A DNA stretch of 64,000 nt from Casimicrobium huifangae (GCF_009746125.1 NZ_CP041352.1:2464436-2528435); one strand, 5' to 3'; positions 45,801-54,109 are shown, counted from the first letter of the stretch. Program-made: numbers and translations. Notes: a model not told the origin generated them from the sequence alone.

Positions 45801-46792
45801 GCTACGTCAGTTTCGTCCCCCACGAATGCACCGGACTGGACGCACTTCGGCGCGCGGACCTGGCGGCCACGGCGTCGCACAGCAGGGGACGCAATGCCAG
45901 TCAGGCGTATGTCTCCGACTCACCCGACCTGCTGAGTCACGCTTCACTGGCCGACTGGGCAGGAAGGGCCGATACCCTTCTCGCCGGTGGCGGGTTGTTC
46001 CTGCGATGCCAGCTTGTGCAGCCAGTCGTGCGAACTGACGTACAACAGGATAAACCGCTGCCGTACTACGAAATCCTGCTTGGTCTGTCACATGATGATA
46101 CCTCCGGCGAAAGTCCGGATACGCAGGGCTTCATCGCTTCGCTCGAGGAACTGGGCCGCGCCCATGAAATTGATCGCTGGGTGCTTGAACACGTGTTTGA
46201 CTGGATGGCCGCGAATCTGGCGGCTCTCGATCACGTCAGTGGCCTGGCAGTGAATCTCTCGGCACAGTCGATCGCTCGCACCGACTTTTCTGCCTGGCTG
46301 CGCGACGCTCTGGCACAGCGTGGAGCACTTGCGCACAAGTTGGTCTTCGAGATCACTGAGACTGCCGCCATCGCAGGCTACGGCATCGCGCAGGAGTTCA
46401 TCCGGGAGATGCGCCGCTTCGGTTGCCGCTTTGCGCTCGACGACTTCGGTAGCGGCTACACCTCCTACGCACACCTCAAGAATTTGCGCACCGACATCCT
46501 GAAAATCGACGGCAGTTTCGTTCGTGACATGATTACCAGCGAAAGCGACGTAGCGATGGTCAAGTCGATGAGCGACATCGCCCATGTGCTGGGAATGAAG
46601 ACGGTCGCCGAGTGGGTCGAGCAGCCACAGGTACTCGCCCTGCTGGCTGAGGTCGGTATCGACTATGCGCAAGGCTATGCAATCGAACGTCCATTCCGGC
46701 TGGAACTCCTGGCCAGCCGGCTCCCGACTACGAATGCCGCGTCACAAGACGGCATCGGGCAATTTGACGCGGTGGCCGGCGCCGCCAGTTGA
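42824..46792 (+). CDS. Large c-di-GMP protein: PilZ - DUF1631 - degenerate GGDEF - EAL
   Basis: A 1322-residue cytoplasmic protein without clear membrane spans. An N-terminal PilZ domain (about 5-115: RRQHTRRATRLRG and LDYSDTGLFVG, the c-di-GMP-binding Arg and D-x-S-x-x-G pattern) is followed by a long DUF1631 region (about 130-860). A GGDEF domain (about 865-1040) has lost its GGDEF signature (SLRDDSIG in its place). The C-terminal EAL domain (about 1075-1305) has YYEILLGL, VNLSAQS, EITETA, LDDFGSGYTSY, LKIDGSF, AEWVE and QGYAI, so all main catalytic residues are kept. It is likely a c-di-GMP phosphodiesterase regulated by PilZ. ATG 42824 preferred; TTG 42773 possible. Confidence 0.88.
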   Translation: MAADSKERRQHTRRATRLRGQVSIGTRESVAGEVLDYSDTGLFVGNLARQLEEAEAGQLVGSPITLTIPLLGRNGGGESRIGGVIAHASPEGIGVDAPDLDDEALFSLHLSANEYGKRKSALSGVGPAAIDRTQTSTLREQCASIFDEFLATVIPDVLRRAGESLGESADSARDGASRTMFVDSAQVLKAQQATLTEAIASRLQRRVRLFGADSETAALIRRSSGLELMGDEDLDDLLAQTTLIAAVEANIVPQLNEFEQRYGRLLNQKVTRQNNPFGLESICQGFRDGVRTLRLPDDARRLFAPALQASLELRIAALYGRLNRALATLRSESLSSAPFTASPSTGSAGGGGASGRANVSAVSGAFPALQSTAISTGGGNPLLADASRSTAAAGIVSAPTPLAQVASDSGRLLDVVGRLDDSARALAQGLGGGAAHIDDMRIAQAAIAEADLGELVRAIDRLSLHELRGPRDGPPGPSVVEQLKARLLDASSGEQRRLSGAIERTLATTSDLVARSLANLIPDSPVDSLLRRLERTLLKVSITDPTFPGWAEHPARQVVNLIDQYAMAADDAGRFFDEKLHRNLNALVDRICERADQDPRVFEVVRNSLIQDLEGIRLARRGRVERLQEALAGRDRIRQSRERVDGALQKRLSGRRLPRNVLRLLDTGLKHYLVLVALRAGPDETEWSDSLHLVDRLFQWFDPSTDPREDGNLLLGDIERQLATVVVDRQELTRITGSLTEVLGAPPGAAADNWDLVAVPQFGDAHKATRDPELPKAISGMRIADWWEFTVDRAKVPMQLIWLGHGGDDFAYTNRSATSKLDVSAADLARRIENGSARPGADLDLPVLDRSEFSLLDETYRSLLARATHERNTGLMNRKGFLHQLSQMSIAANPASSQEHVLCVLEFDQFRLLDQSWGNEATERLAGELAAVVRTYAPADSTVASLRDDSIGVLLAGRTLSDAEAVVADLVRQLSDYRYEFGGRTYRIGVNIGYVSFVPHECTGLDALRRADLAATASHSRGRNASQAYVSDSPDLLSHASLADWAGRADTLLAGGGLFLRCQLVQPVVRTDVQQDKPLPYYEILLGLSHDDTSGESPDTQGFIASLEELGRAHEIDRWVLEHVFDWMAANLAALDHVSGLAVNLSAQSIARTDFSAWLRDALAQRGALAHKLVFEITETAAIAGYGIAQEFIREMRRFGCRFALDDFGSGYTSYAHLKNLRTDILKIDGSFVRDMITSESDVAMVKSMSDIAHVLGMKTVAEWVEQPQVLALLAEVGIDYAQGYAIERPFRLELLASRLPTTNAASQDGIGQFDAVAGAAS

Positions 46793-46993
46793 TCACGTCG
46801 ATGTAGCAGCTTTTGGTGCCAATCGCCAGCCTGTATGGCATGGGCGCGTGTTCGACGAACAACCGACTTCACAAGAAATCGCCGGTAAGCCCGCGCCAAA
46901 TGGCCGTTTGCTTGAAAAGCTGTTCCCGAGTGCGGGCGCCGGTGTACGGGCGGCAAGCCATCACATCGCGGCGACAAAGGGCAATGGGATAGC

Positions 46994-47707
46994 CTAAACC
47001 TCCAGCCACTCCTTGCGGATGTTGGCATCGGCTTTTAGCTCCGCCGGTATGCCCTCGAACACGATGCGGCGGTCGCCCATCACGTAGACGCGGTCGGAAA
47101 TCTGCAGCGCGATGGCGAGCTTCTGCTCGACCAGCACCACGCTGATGCCGCGGCGTTTGAGCTCCTTCAGATACTCGGCGACCAGTTGCACGATGGCAGG
47201 TGCCAGCCCTTCGGTCGGTTCGTCGATCATGATCAGGTCCGGGTCGCCCATCAGCGTGCGGCACAGCGTCAGCATCTGTTGCTCGCCGCCCGAGAGTACG
47301 CCCGCTTCGGTGTGCTGCCGCTCACGCAGACGTGGAAACATCTTGTACATGTCCTCGAACGACCAGCGGCTGGGCTTTTTGCCACCCTTCTCGCCAAGCA
47401 TCAGGTTCTGGTGTACCGTGAGCTTGGGAAAGATGTCGCGGCTCTCTGGCACATAGCCCAGGCCCAAATGGGCAATTTCATAGGCTTTCATGCCAAGGAT
47501 GTTTTTACCGCGCCACAGCACTTCGCCCCGGTTGTCGACCATGCCCATGATCGCCTTGACCGTCGTCGAACGGCCTGCACCGTTGCGGCCGAGCAGCGCG
47601 ACAATCTCGCCCTCTTTCACATGCAGGTTGACGCCCTGCAGGATGTGGCTCTTGCCATAGAAGGCGTGCAGTTCCCTGACTTCCAGTGCAATCTTGTCTG
47701 CGCTCAT
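46994..47707 (-). CDS. livF: Branched-chain amino acid ABC transporter ATP-binding protein LivF
   Basis: A 237-residue ATPase of a LIV-type importer. Signature LSGGEQQMLTLCRTL, Walker B LIMIDEPTEGLAP and the switch His region are standard. The Walker A reads GRNGAGRSTT: Arg46 is in the position of the invariant Lys (codon CGT on the gene strand). A K-to-R change normally impairs hydrolysis, but it occurs in a subfamily of LivF-like proteins, so activity may be kept. Overlaps livG by four bases; last gene of the operon. Confidence 0.93.
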   Translation of the reverse strand: MSADKIALEVRELHAFYGKSHILQGVNLHVKEGEIVALLGRNGAGRSTTVKAIMGMVDNRGEVLWRGKNILGMKAYEIAHLGLGYVPESRDIFPKLTVHQNLMLGEKGGKKPSRWSFEDMYKMFPRLRERQHTEAGVLSGGEQQMLTLCRTLMGDPDLIMIDEPTEGLAPAIVQLVAEYLKELKRRGISVVLVEQKLAIALQISDRVYVMGDRRIVFEGIPAELKADANIRKEWLEV

Positions 47708-48498
47708 GCTGCCGCTCCTTCAGCCGCATTCTCTGCCTCAAGCACCGCGCCGAGATAGGCTTCCTTCACCTTCGGGTCGGCCCGCACCTTGTCCGGCGTG
47801 TCAAACGCGATCACCTCGCCGTACACCAGCACCGCGATACGGTCGGCGAGCCCAAACACCACTCCCATGTCGTGCTCTACCGTGAGCAAGGTCTTGCCAA
47901 CGGTGACGTTGCGGATCAGATGCACAAAGCGGTCCGTTTCGCTATGGCTCATCCCGGCGGTCGGCTCATCAAGCAGGATCACGTCACCGCCACCGGCGAT
48001 GGTGATGCCGATCTCCAGTGCGCGCTGTTCGGAATAAGTCAGTAGCGAGGCCGGCACATCGCGTCGGCGCTTGAGTTCGATCGAAGCCATCAACGCCTCA
48101 GTGCGGTCGTTGAGCTCGGTCAGCTTCGAGAGCGGCTTCCAGAAGCTGTACTTCTGGCCACTGGCGTAGAGTGCGGCTGCACGCAGGTTCTCGAACACCG
48201 TCAGGCGCGAGAAGATGTTGGTGATCTGGAAGCTGCGCGCCAAGCCACGGCGATTGATCTCGTAGGGCCGTTTGCCCACGATGTCTTCGCCGTTGAGCCT
48301 GATGCTGCCGCTGCTGGGCTCAAAGCGCCCGCTGATCAGATTGAACAGCGTGCTCTTGCCGGCGCCGTTCGGTCCGATCACGGCGACACGTTCGCCTTTC
48401 CGGACCGCAAGATCAACGCCTCGGATGATCTCGGTCTTGCCAAAGCGCTTGGTGACGGCGGCGAGTTCGAGAGCGATGGGAGTGTTACTCGGGCTCAT
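47704..48498 (-). CDS. livG: Branched-chain amino acid ABC transporter ATP-binding protein LivG
   Basis: A 264-residue ATPase with intact Walker A GPNGAGKSTLFNLISG (Lys present), signature LTYSEQRALEIGITIA and Walker B VILLDEPTAGMS. The BCA_ABC_TP_C tail (KVRADPKVKEAYLGAV) is typical of LivG. ATG 48498 shares four bases with the end of livM. If LivF is weakened by its Walker A change, LivG would supply the canonical ATP site of the heterodimer. Confidence 0.94.
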   Translation of the reverse strand: MSPSNTPIALELAAVTKRFGKTEIIRGVDLAVRKGERVAVIGPNGAGKSTLFNLISGRFEPSSGSIRLNGEDIVGKRPYEINRRGLARSFQITNIFSRLTVFENLRAAALYASGQKYSFWKPLSKLTELNDRTEALMASIELKRRRDVPASLLTYSEQRALEIGITIAGGGDVILLDEPTAGMSHSETDRFVHLIRNVTVGKTLLTVEHDMGVVFGLADRIAVLVYGEVIAFDTPDKVRADPKVKEAYLGAVLEAENAAEGAAA

Positions 48499-49808
48499 AC
48501 GATGGCCGCCTCTGCCTTCTTGATGGCCTCGGCAATACGTTCCTCGCCGTCGTCCCACACTTTTTTGAACTTGCGGCGCCAGACCTCAAAACCGAAGCCA
48601 CCAATCAGCAGCACCGCAATTGCCGTCGCCCACGACAGGCTGCTCGCCGCATCCAGCGGAATCTTCGCTACTGTCAGCGCGGAGCCAGAACCCGCCGCGA
48701 CCTGAATCTGGTAAAGCATTTCGACAATCGCCGCAAATCCCCACAACGCGATCAGCCCGAAAAACAGCATGCCAGCATAGGGCCAGCGCATCTTTCGCCA
48801 TTCACCGTACTTCACCCGGCGCAGGTTGAGCATGATCAGCGCCGAAAATCCACCCGGTGCGTAGACCACCATGATCAGGAACACGATGCCAACATAAAGC
48901 TGCCACGCCTTGGTGAACTCGGAAAGCACCACCAACGCGAAGATCAGCAGGATGGAGCCAATGATTGGCCCGAAGAAGAATCCGACGCCACCGAGGAAGG
49001 TAAACAGCAGATAGCCACCAGATCGCACACCGTGCAGCAGATCAGCGGTAGCGGCTTCAACGTTGATCGCCGTGAGTCCACCAGCAACGCCCGCGAAGAA
49101 GCTTGACGCCATCACGATCAGGTAGCGCACCCACCTCGTGTCATAGCCGACGAATTCGGCCCGCTCGGCATTGTCGCGCACCGCGTTGGCGATGCGGCCC
49201 AGCGGGGTCTGGGTAAAGGCATACATCGCTGCGGTGCACACGAACAGATAGATCGCAATCAGGTAGTACACCTGAATCTGCGGTCCAAACGTCAGCCCAA
49301 GATCCTTCAGCCAGCCCTCGCCGGCAGTGCGGTTGGCGTTGATGCCGGCCTCGCCGCCGAAAAACTCCGGGAACATCAGCGCCGCAGCGAAAACCAGCTC
49401 GCCAACGCCCAGGGTGATCATCGAGAACGGCGTACCGGCCTTGCGTGTCGTCACAAAGCCCAGCAAGGCGCCGAATGCCAGGCCGGCCAGACCGCCAACC
49501 AGCGGAATAATCCACATCGGCAGCCACCAGCCGCCGGCGACCTTGTTCATCGCGTGGATGGCCACGAACGTACCGAGCCCGGTGTACACCGCGTGGCCGA
49601 AGGACAGCATGCCAGCCTGCCCAAGCAGCATGTTGTAGCTCATGCAGGCAATGGCCGCAATTCCAGTGAGGCAGAGCAAAGTCAGCGCAAAGCTGGACTG
49701 TGCGGTCAGCGGCAGCAGCAGCAGAATGGCGGCGAATGCGCTCCAGACAACGATGCGGACACCGTTGAGCGGTTTGAAGTGCAAAGGCTTCAGTGCGCTG
49801 CTACTCAT
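48495..49808 (-). CDS. livM: Branched-chain amino acid ABC transporter permease LivM
   Basis: A 437-residue inner-membrane permease with about nine to ten spans. It has the LivM core (MLLGQAGMLSFGHAVYTGLG, GVGELVFAAALMFPEFFGGE) and a C-terminal extension with an extra membrane span and a charged tail (about residues 345-437), longer than the E. coli protein. Its 3' end overlaps livG and its 5' end overlaps livH by eight bases. Forms the pore with LivH. Confidence 0.93.
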   Translation of the reverse strand: MSSSALKPLHFKPLNGVRIVVWSAFAAILLLLPLTAQSSFALTLLCLTGIAAIACMSYNMLLGQAGMLSFGHAVYTGLGTFVAIHAMNKVAGGWWLPMWIIPLVGGLAGLAFGALLGFVTTRKAGTPFSMITLGVGELVFAAALMFPEFFGGEAGINANRTAGEGWLKDLGLTFGPQIQVYYLIAIYLFVCTAAMYAFTQTPLGRIANAVRDNAERAEFVGYDTRWVRYLIVMASSFFAGVAGGLTAINVEAATADLLHGVRSGGYLLFTFLGGVGFFFGPIIGSILLIFALVVLSEFTKAWQLYVGIVFLIMVVYAPGGFSALIMLNLRRVKYGEWRKMRWPYAGMLFFGLIALWGFAAIVEMLYQIQVAAGSGSALTVAKIPLDAASSLSWATAIAVLLIGGFGFEVWRRKFKKVWDDGEERIAEAIKKAEAAIV

Positions 49809-50748
49809 CGCGCGTCCCCATGATGCCCTTGGGGCGCACGATCAGCATGACCACCAGCAGCAGATACGGCAAGATCGGCGCCACCTGTGAGAGCTTGAGT
49901 TTCCAGACCGGGTAGCCAAACGTCGCCTCCGTAACCTCAACGCCCAGCGCCTGAAAGCCGCCAATGAAGGACCAGTCGAGTCCCACCGCGAACGTCTGCA
50001 TCAAACCGATCAACAGCGAGGCGATCAACGCCCCGCCGAGTGACCCCATGCCGCCAACGACGACGACCACGAAGATGATCGCACCCACCGCCTGCGCCAT
50101 ACCGGGTTCGGTGATGAAGGCATTGCCGCCGATCACGCCCGCGAGGCCCGCCAGCGCGCAGCCGCCAGCAAACACCAGTGCAAACACGCGAGGGACGTTG
50201 TGCCCCAGTGCCTCGGTCGTCTCCGGATGGGTGAGCGCCGCCTGGATGACGAGACCGATGCGCGTTTTCTTGAGCACCAGAAACAGGCTTGCCAGCATGC
50301 CGACGGCGACAAACATCATGAAAGCGCGGTACTCCGGGAACGCCGCGTTGTAGAGCTTGAACAGCGAGCCATCCAGCGCGGCAGGTACCTTGTAATCCAC
50401 CGGCGTGCGTCCCCAGATCAGCTGCACGATTTCGAGGATGACGAAGGACAAGCCAAAAGTCACCAGCAATTCCGCAACATGACCAAACTTATGCGTTTTT
50501 CGCAATACGGTACGTTCGAAAACGCCACCAAGAACGGCTACGAGCATGGGCGCAACGACAAACGCAACCCAGAAATTCGACCATTCGGAAACCTGGTATG
50601 CAAAATACGCCCCCAACATATAGAAGCTCGCGTGCGCGAAATTGAGCACACCCATCATCGAAAAGATGAGCGTCAAACCAGCAGACAGCATGAACAGCAG
50701 GAGCCCATAGCTCACCCCGTTCAGCACCGACATGACGAAAAATTCCAA
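49801..50748 (-). CDS. livH: Branched-chain amino acid ABC transporter permease LivH
   Basis: A 315-residue membrane permease. Typical LivH features: NGVSYGLLLFMLSAGLTLIF, GVLNFAHASFYMLGAYFAY, GHNVPRVFALVFAGGCALAG and the late VVVVGGMGSLGGALIASL. Starts 145 bases downstream of livK stop, after a hairpin that probably limits read-through. Confidence 0.93.
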   Translation of the reverse strand: MEFFVMSVLNGVSYGLLLFMLSAGLTLIFSMMGVLNFAHASFYMLGAYFAYQVSEWSNFWVAFVVAPMLVAVLGGVFERTVLRKTHKFGHVAELLVTFGLSFVILEIVQLIWGRTPVDYKVPAALDGSLFKLYNAAFPEYRAFMMFVAVGMLASLFLVLKKTRIGLVIQAALTHPETTEALGHNVPRVFALVFAGGCALAGLAGVIGGNAFITEPGMAQAVGAIIFVVVVVGGMGSLGGALIASLLIGLMQTFAVGLDWSFIGGFQALGVEVTEATFGYPVWKLKLSQVAPILPYLLLVVMLIVRPKGIMGTRDE

Positions 50749-50835
50749 GCTAAGCCCCCTCGTGCCGTTGGACCATTTCGGAAAATAGAGTTTAGACCGT
50801 AGGTACGCGGTCGGCCACAGTCAGGACGAAAATAA

Positions 50836-50864
50836 AGCCACGGCGGAAATGTCCTGCCGTGGCT
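50836..50864 (-). terminator. Hairpin between livK and livH (terminator or attenuator)
   Basis: On the minus strand AGCCACGGC / GCCGTGGCT forms a nine-base perfect stem with an 11-base loop, followed by TTATTTTCG. It starts about 28 bases after the livK stop. Such partial terminators between a binding-protein gene and its permease genes keep the binding protein in excess. Confidence 0.75.
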
Positions 50865-50892
50865 CTTCCAGCAGTTGCTGGTCAGCGCAAAT

Positions 50893-52134
50893 TTACGGGC
50901 GCTTGGGCATCTTGCAGGTGGTCGGCGCTGTTGCCTGATTCGGCATCAGGTAGCGCATCGTCTTGAAGCCATAGCCGGTGTTCTCGGCGTCAAATTTCAC
51001 ACCGGTGCCGCCAGCTTTCGTCCAGTTCACCACATAGAGAGCTTGTTGCAGCGCACCATCCGATGCCCGCATTTCGATCTCTTCCCCGGAGGCGCCTGCC
51101 ATCTTCATGCCAGCCATGGCTTTTGCGACTTTCGCGGCCTCAGTGCTCTTCGACTTTTCGACGCCGGCAACCAGGAAGCGGATCGCATTCACTGCAGCCA
51201 CCGTGTAGAACTCTTCGTTGAACTTGGCCTTGAAGCCGGTGTAGATACTTTCGAACTGGCTTTGGTCGGAATTCGGATGCCAATATGACACCATCGACAC
51301 GCGATCCGCGCCGGCCGCGCCAATCGCCGTCGGCGAGCCAATCACGCCAGCATAGAACGTATAAAAGCGGCCCTTGAAGCCAGCCGCGTTGGCCGCACGA
51401 ATGAGCAGAGCCAGGTCAGGCCCCCAGTTGCCGGTGACTACTGAGTCAGCGTTGGCAGCCTGCATCTTCGCGATGTAGGGCGCGAAGTCCTTCACTTGTC
51501 CGAGCGGATGCAACTCGTCGCCAACAATTTTTACGTCGGGACGCTTCTTGGCCAGAAATTCCTTGGTGAACTTCGACACCTGCTGACCGAACGAGTAGTT
51601 CTGGCCGATGATGTAGACATTCTTGATGTCTTTCTGGTCCTTCATGAAGTTGGTAAGACCTTCGAGCTTCATGTCGACGCCAGCGTCGAAGCGGAAGTGC
51701 CACGGCGAGCATTTGCCGTTGGTGAAATCCGGGTCAATCGCGGCGTAGTTCAGGAATACGACTTCCTTGCCGGGATTGCGCTCGTTGTGCTTGTTGATGG
51801 CGTCGATCAGCACGCCGGCCACGTTGGAGCCATTACCCTGTGACACAAAACGGATGCCGTCGTCGCTGGCTTTCTTCAGCAGCGCCAGCGCCTCCTGCGG
51901 GCTACCCTTCGAATCCATCGGCACGATCTCAACCGTCACGCCGCTGTTGGCCTGTTTACCGCTGAAGCGTTCTGCGGCGTACTGGAAGTGCTTGAGCTGG
52001 TTCTGGCCCACACCGCCGAACGGCCCCGAAAGACCTTCGATAAAGGCAACCTTGACGTTCTGCGCCTGCGCAGCGCCAGCCAGGGCAAGTACCGAAGCAA
52101 CTGCCAACGCGGCAGGTTTCACACTGAATTTCAC
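50893..52134 (-). CDS. livK: Branched-chain amino acid ABC transporter substrate-binding protein LivK
   Basis: A 413-residue periplasmic binding protein with a signal peptide (cleavage near AGAAQAQ) and two lobes of the type I periplasmic-binding fold (EGLSGPFGGVGQNQLKHFQYA; IIGQNYSFGQQVSKF; KVAKAMAGMKMAGASGEEIEMR). The GTG at 52134 is selected: AAGGAGG lies five bases upstream. The longer frame to 52200 has no signal-peptide start. Annotated for branched-chain amino acids by family; other amino acids or aromatic acids are possible ligands. Confidence 0.92.
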   Translation of the reverse strand: MKFSVKPAALAVASVLALAGAAQAQNVKVAFIEGLSGPFGGVGQNQLKHFQYAAERFSGKQANSGVTVEIVPMDSKGSPQEALALLKKASDDGIRFVSQGNGSNVAGVLIDAINKHNERNPGKEVVFLNYAAIDPDFTNGKCSPWHFRFDAGVDMKLEGLTNFMKDQKDIKNVYIIGQNYSFGQQVSKFTKEFLAKKRPDVKIVGDELHPLGQVKDFAPYIAKMQAANADSVVTGNWGPDLALLIRAANAAGFKGRFYTFYAGVIGSPTAIGAAGADRVSMVSYWHPNSDQSQFESIYTGFKAKFNEEFYTVAAVNAIRFLVAGVEKSKSTEAAKVAKAMAGMKMAGASGEEIEMRASDGALQQALYVVNWTKAGGTGVKFDAENTGYGFKTMRYLMPNQATAPTTCKMPKRP

Positions 52135-52470
52135 TAGAGCCTCCTTATTTGATCCAACGAAAGGTGAGATCGACAACCCGTCGCAAGCGTAGCGGATCAC
52201 CTTAGAGTGGCCATTCTATGAACAGGTCAAAATTTCCGTGTTATGGAAAACCCAGTATGGCGCCCAACTGCCCGGCGTACAGACCTGTCATTGAATGGGA
52301 GCGGTGCATTTCGGCATTCGTTTCCGGAAAATGGAAATCGGCAGCGGCAGGCATCCCGCAGCGGCATCGGGCGATGCCGTAATGGCTACGCTAATACGCA
52401 GGCGGACACTCTGGCAAGGCGCACACCACCGCTAAAATTGAGGCTCGTTTCAAACTACCCCCTTATTTTT
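52135..52470. other. 336-base divergent intergenic region between livK and the aminotransferase gene
   Basis: It must contain the two promoters. I could not pick out a convincing -35/-10 pair, a riboswitch, or a repeat in it. The ribosome site AAGGAGG of livK lies at its left end. No small gene was recognised. Confidence 0.4.
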
Positions 52471-53691
52471 GTGAACGCCCCGCTCCCCCCTGCCGCCGCC
52501 CTGTTCTCCCACGTCGAAATGGCTCCCCGTGACCCGATTCTTGGTGTCAATGAGTCCTTCAATGCCGACAGTAATCCGAACAAGGTCAATCTTGGTGTGG
52601 GGGTGTACACCGACGAAGCCGGCAAGATTCCGGTACTGGAGTGCGTCAAACGCGCCGAAGTTGCAATGGCCGAGAAGCCTGCGCCGCGTGGCTACCTTCC
52701 AATTGACGGCATCGCCGCCTACGACAAGGCCACGCAAGCGCTGGTGTTTGGTGCCGAATCGGCCATCGTCAAGGAAAACCGCGCGGTCACGGTGCAAACA
52801 CTGGGCGGTACTGGCGCATTGAAGGTCGGCGCCGATTTCCTGAAACGCGTTTCGCCGGCAAGCGTCGTCTACATATCGAACCCGAGTTGGGAAAACCATC
52901 GCGCCCTGTTCGAGAGCGCCGGCTTCGAAGTCCGCGACTATGCCTATTACGATGCCGCGACGCGCAGTCTGGACTTCCCCGGATTCCTGGCATCCGTCAA
53001 GGCGATGCCACAGGGCAGCATCGTGGTGCTGCACGCCTGCTGCCACAACCCAACCGGCGTTGACCCGACACTCGACCAGTGGAAAGAAATCGCCGCTGCT
53101 GTCCGCGCTGGCGGGCTGGTGCCCTTCCTCGATATGGCCTATCAGGGTTTCGGTGACGGTGTCGAGCAGGATGGCGCCGTAGTCAAACTGTTTGGCAGTA
53201 CGCCGGGGCCGATCTTCGTGTCGAGCTCGTTCTCGAAGTCGTTCTCACTGTACGGTGAGCGGATCGGCGCACTGTCGGTGGTCGCCACCGACAAGGATGA
53301 GGCGGCCCGCGTGCTGTCGCAATTGAAGCGTGTGATCCGCACCAACTACTCGAATCCGCCGACTCACGGCGGCGCCATCATCGCTGCGGCGCTGACGGAC
53401 CCGCAAGCGCGCGCGCTGTGGGAAAAGGAACTCGGCGAAATGCGTGATCGCATCAAGGCGATGCGTGTTGCGCTGCACGGTGCGCTCAAGCGCCTGGCGC
53501 CGAACGCCAACTTCGAAAACATCCTCACTCAACGTGGCATGTTCTCGTACTCCGGCCTCAACAAGGATCAGGTTCACCGCCTGCGCAATGAATTCGGTGT
53601 GTACGCAGTCGACTCGGGCCGCATCTGTGTCGCAGCGTTGAATCAGAAGAACGTCAACTACGTTGCCGAGAGCATCGCCAAAGTCCTCTGA
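52471..53691 (+). CDS. Aromatic/aspartate aminotransferase (TyrB/AspC family)
   Basis: A 406-residue class I PLP aminotransferase. It has APRDPILGVNESFNADSNP, VNLGVGVYTDEAGKIPVLE, GYLPIDGIAAYD, HACCHNPTGVDPTLDQW and the PLP-lysine motif SSSFSKSFSLYGERIGALS. The GTG at 52471 gives a natural family N-terminus; the frame is open upstream to 52243 but that part is not conserved-looking. It may transaminate aspartate, tyrosine or phenylalanine; TyrB and AspC cannot be separated by eye. Confidence 0.92.
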   Translation: MNAPLPPAAALFSHVEMAPRDPILGVNESFNADSNPNKVNLGVGVYTDEAGKIPVLECVKRAEVAMAEKPAPRGYLPIDGIAAYDKATQALVFGAESAIVKENRAVTVQTLGGTGALKVGADFLKRVSPASVVYISNPSWENHRALFESAGFEVRDYAYYDAATRSLDFPGFLASVKAMPQGSIVVLHACCHNPTGVDPTLDQWKEIAAAVRAGGLVPFLDMAYQGFGDGVEQDGAVVKLFGSTPGPIFVSSSFSKSFSLYGERIGALSVVATDKDEAARVLSQLKRVIRTNYSNPPTHGGAIIAAALTDPQARALWEKELGEMRDRIKAMRVALHGALKRLAPNANFENILTQRGMFSYSGLNKDQVHRLRNEFGVYAVDSGRICVAALNQKNVNYVAESIAKVL

Positions 53692-53710
53692 CAAGTTTTC
53701 AAACGATCAA

Positions 53711-53744
53711 GCGCATTTGCACGATTCAATAAATGCGCTATAAT
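53711..53744 (+). promoter_or_regulatory. Promoter of tRNA-Gly overlapping a hairpin that may end the aminotransferase transcript
   Basis: TTGCAC (53717-53722) and a perfect TATAAT (53739-53744), 16-base spacing, end 10 bases before tRNA-Gly. The inverted repeat GCGCATTT-N12-AAATGCGC (53711-53738) spans the -35 box and spacer and is followed by TATAATTTATTT, so the same DNA could act as a terminator for the upstream gene. Confidence 0.7.
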
Positions 53745-53754
53745 TTATTTCGTT

Positions 53755-53830
53755 GCGGGAGTAGCTCAGTTGGTAGAGCGCAACCTTGCCAAGGTTGAGG
53801 TCGCGAGTTCGAGACTCGTCTCCCGCTCCA
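53755..53830 (+). tRNA. tRNA-Gly (anticodon GCC)
   Basis: A 76-base cloverleaf with acceptor GCGGGAG/CTCCCGC, anticodon stem CAACC/GGTTG, loop TTGCCAA (GCC), T-arm GCGAG-TTCGAGA-CTCGT and encoded TCCA. Confidence 0.96.
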
Positions 53831-53840
53831 AGTTTGGAAG

Positions 53841-53866
53841 AACGGAACCGCAACGGTTCCGTTTTT
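53841..53866 (+). terminator. Rho-independent terminator after tRNA-Gly
   Basis: AACGGAACCG / CGGTTCCGTT stem, three-base loop, then TTTTG. It falls between tRNA-Gly and tRNA-Cys, so tRNA-Cys may depend on read-through or its own promoter. Confidence 0.8.
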
Positions 53867-53899
53867 GTTTGTGCACTGTCGATAGTGCGCAAACCAGAC

Positions 53900-53973
53900 G
53901 GCGGGTTAGCAAATCGGTTATGCAGCGGATTGCAAATCCGTTTAGAGCGGTTCGACTCCGCTACCCGCCTCCA
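53900..53973 (+). tRNA. tRNA-Cys (anticodon GCA)
   Basis: A 74-base cloverleaf: acceptor GGCGGGT/ACCCGCC, anticodon stem GCGGA/TCCGT with loop TTGCAAA (GCA), T-arm GAGCGG-TTCGACT-CCGCT and encoded TCCA. The shortened D-arm is typical of tRNA-Cys. Confidence 0.95.
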
Positions 53974-54109
53974 CACATTCAGTCAAGTTCCCCACCCAAA
54001 TAGCAACCCGCCGCGCCGCCAGGCTGTGGCGGTGGCATCTGTCGTGGCGATTGCAGCAACGCCAACTTGCAGCTAAAACCGGACTTCGTCATCCAAAGAG
54101 CGTTCGTCG

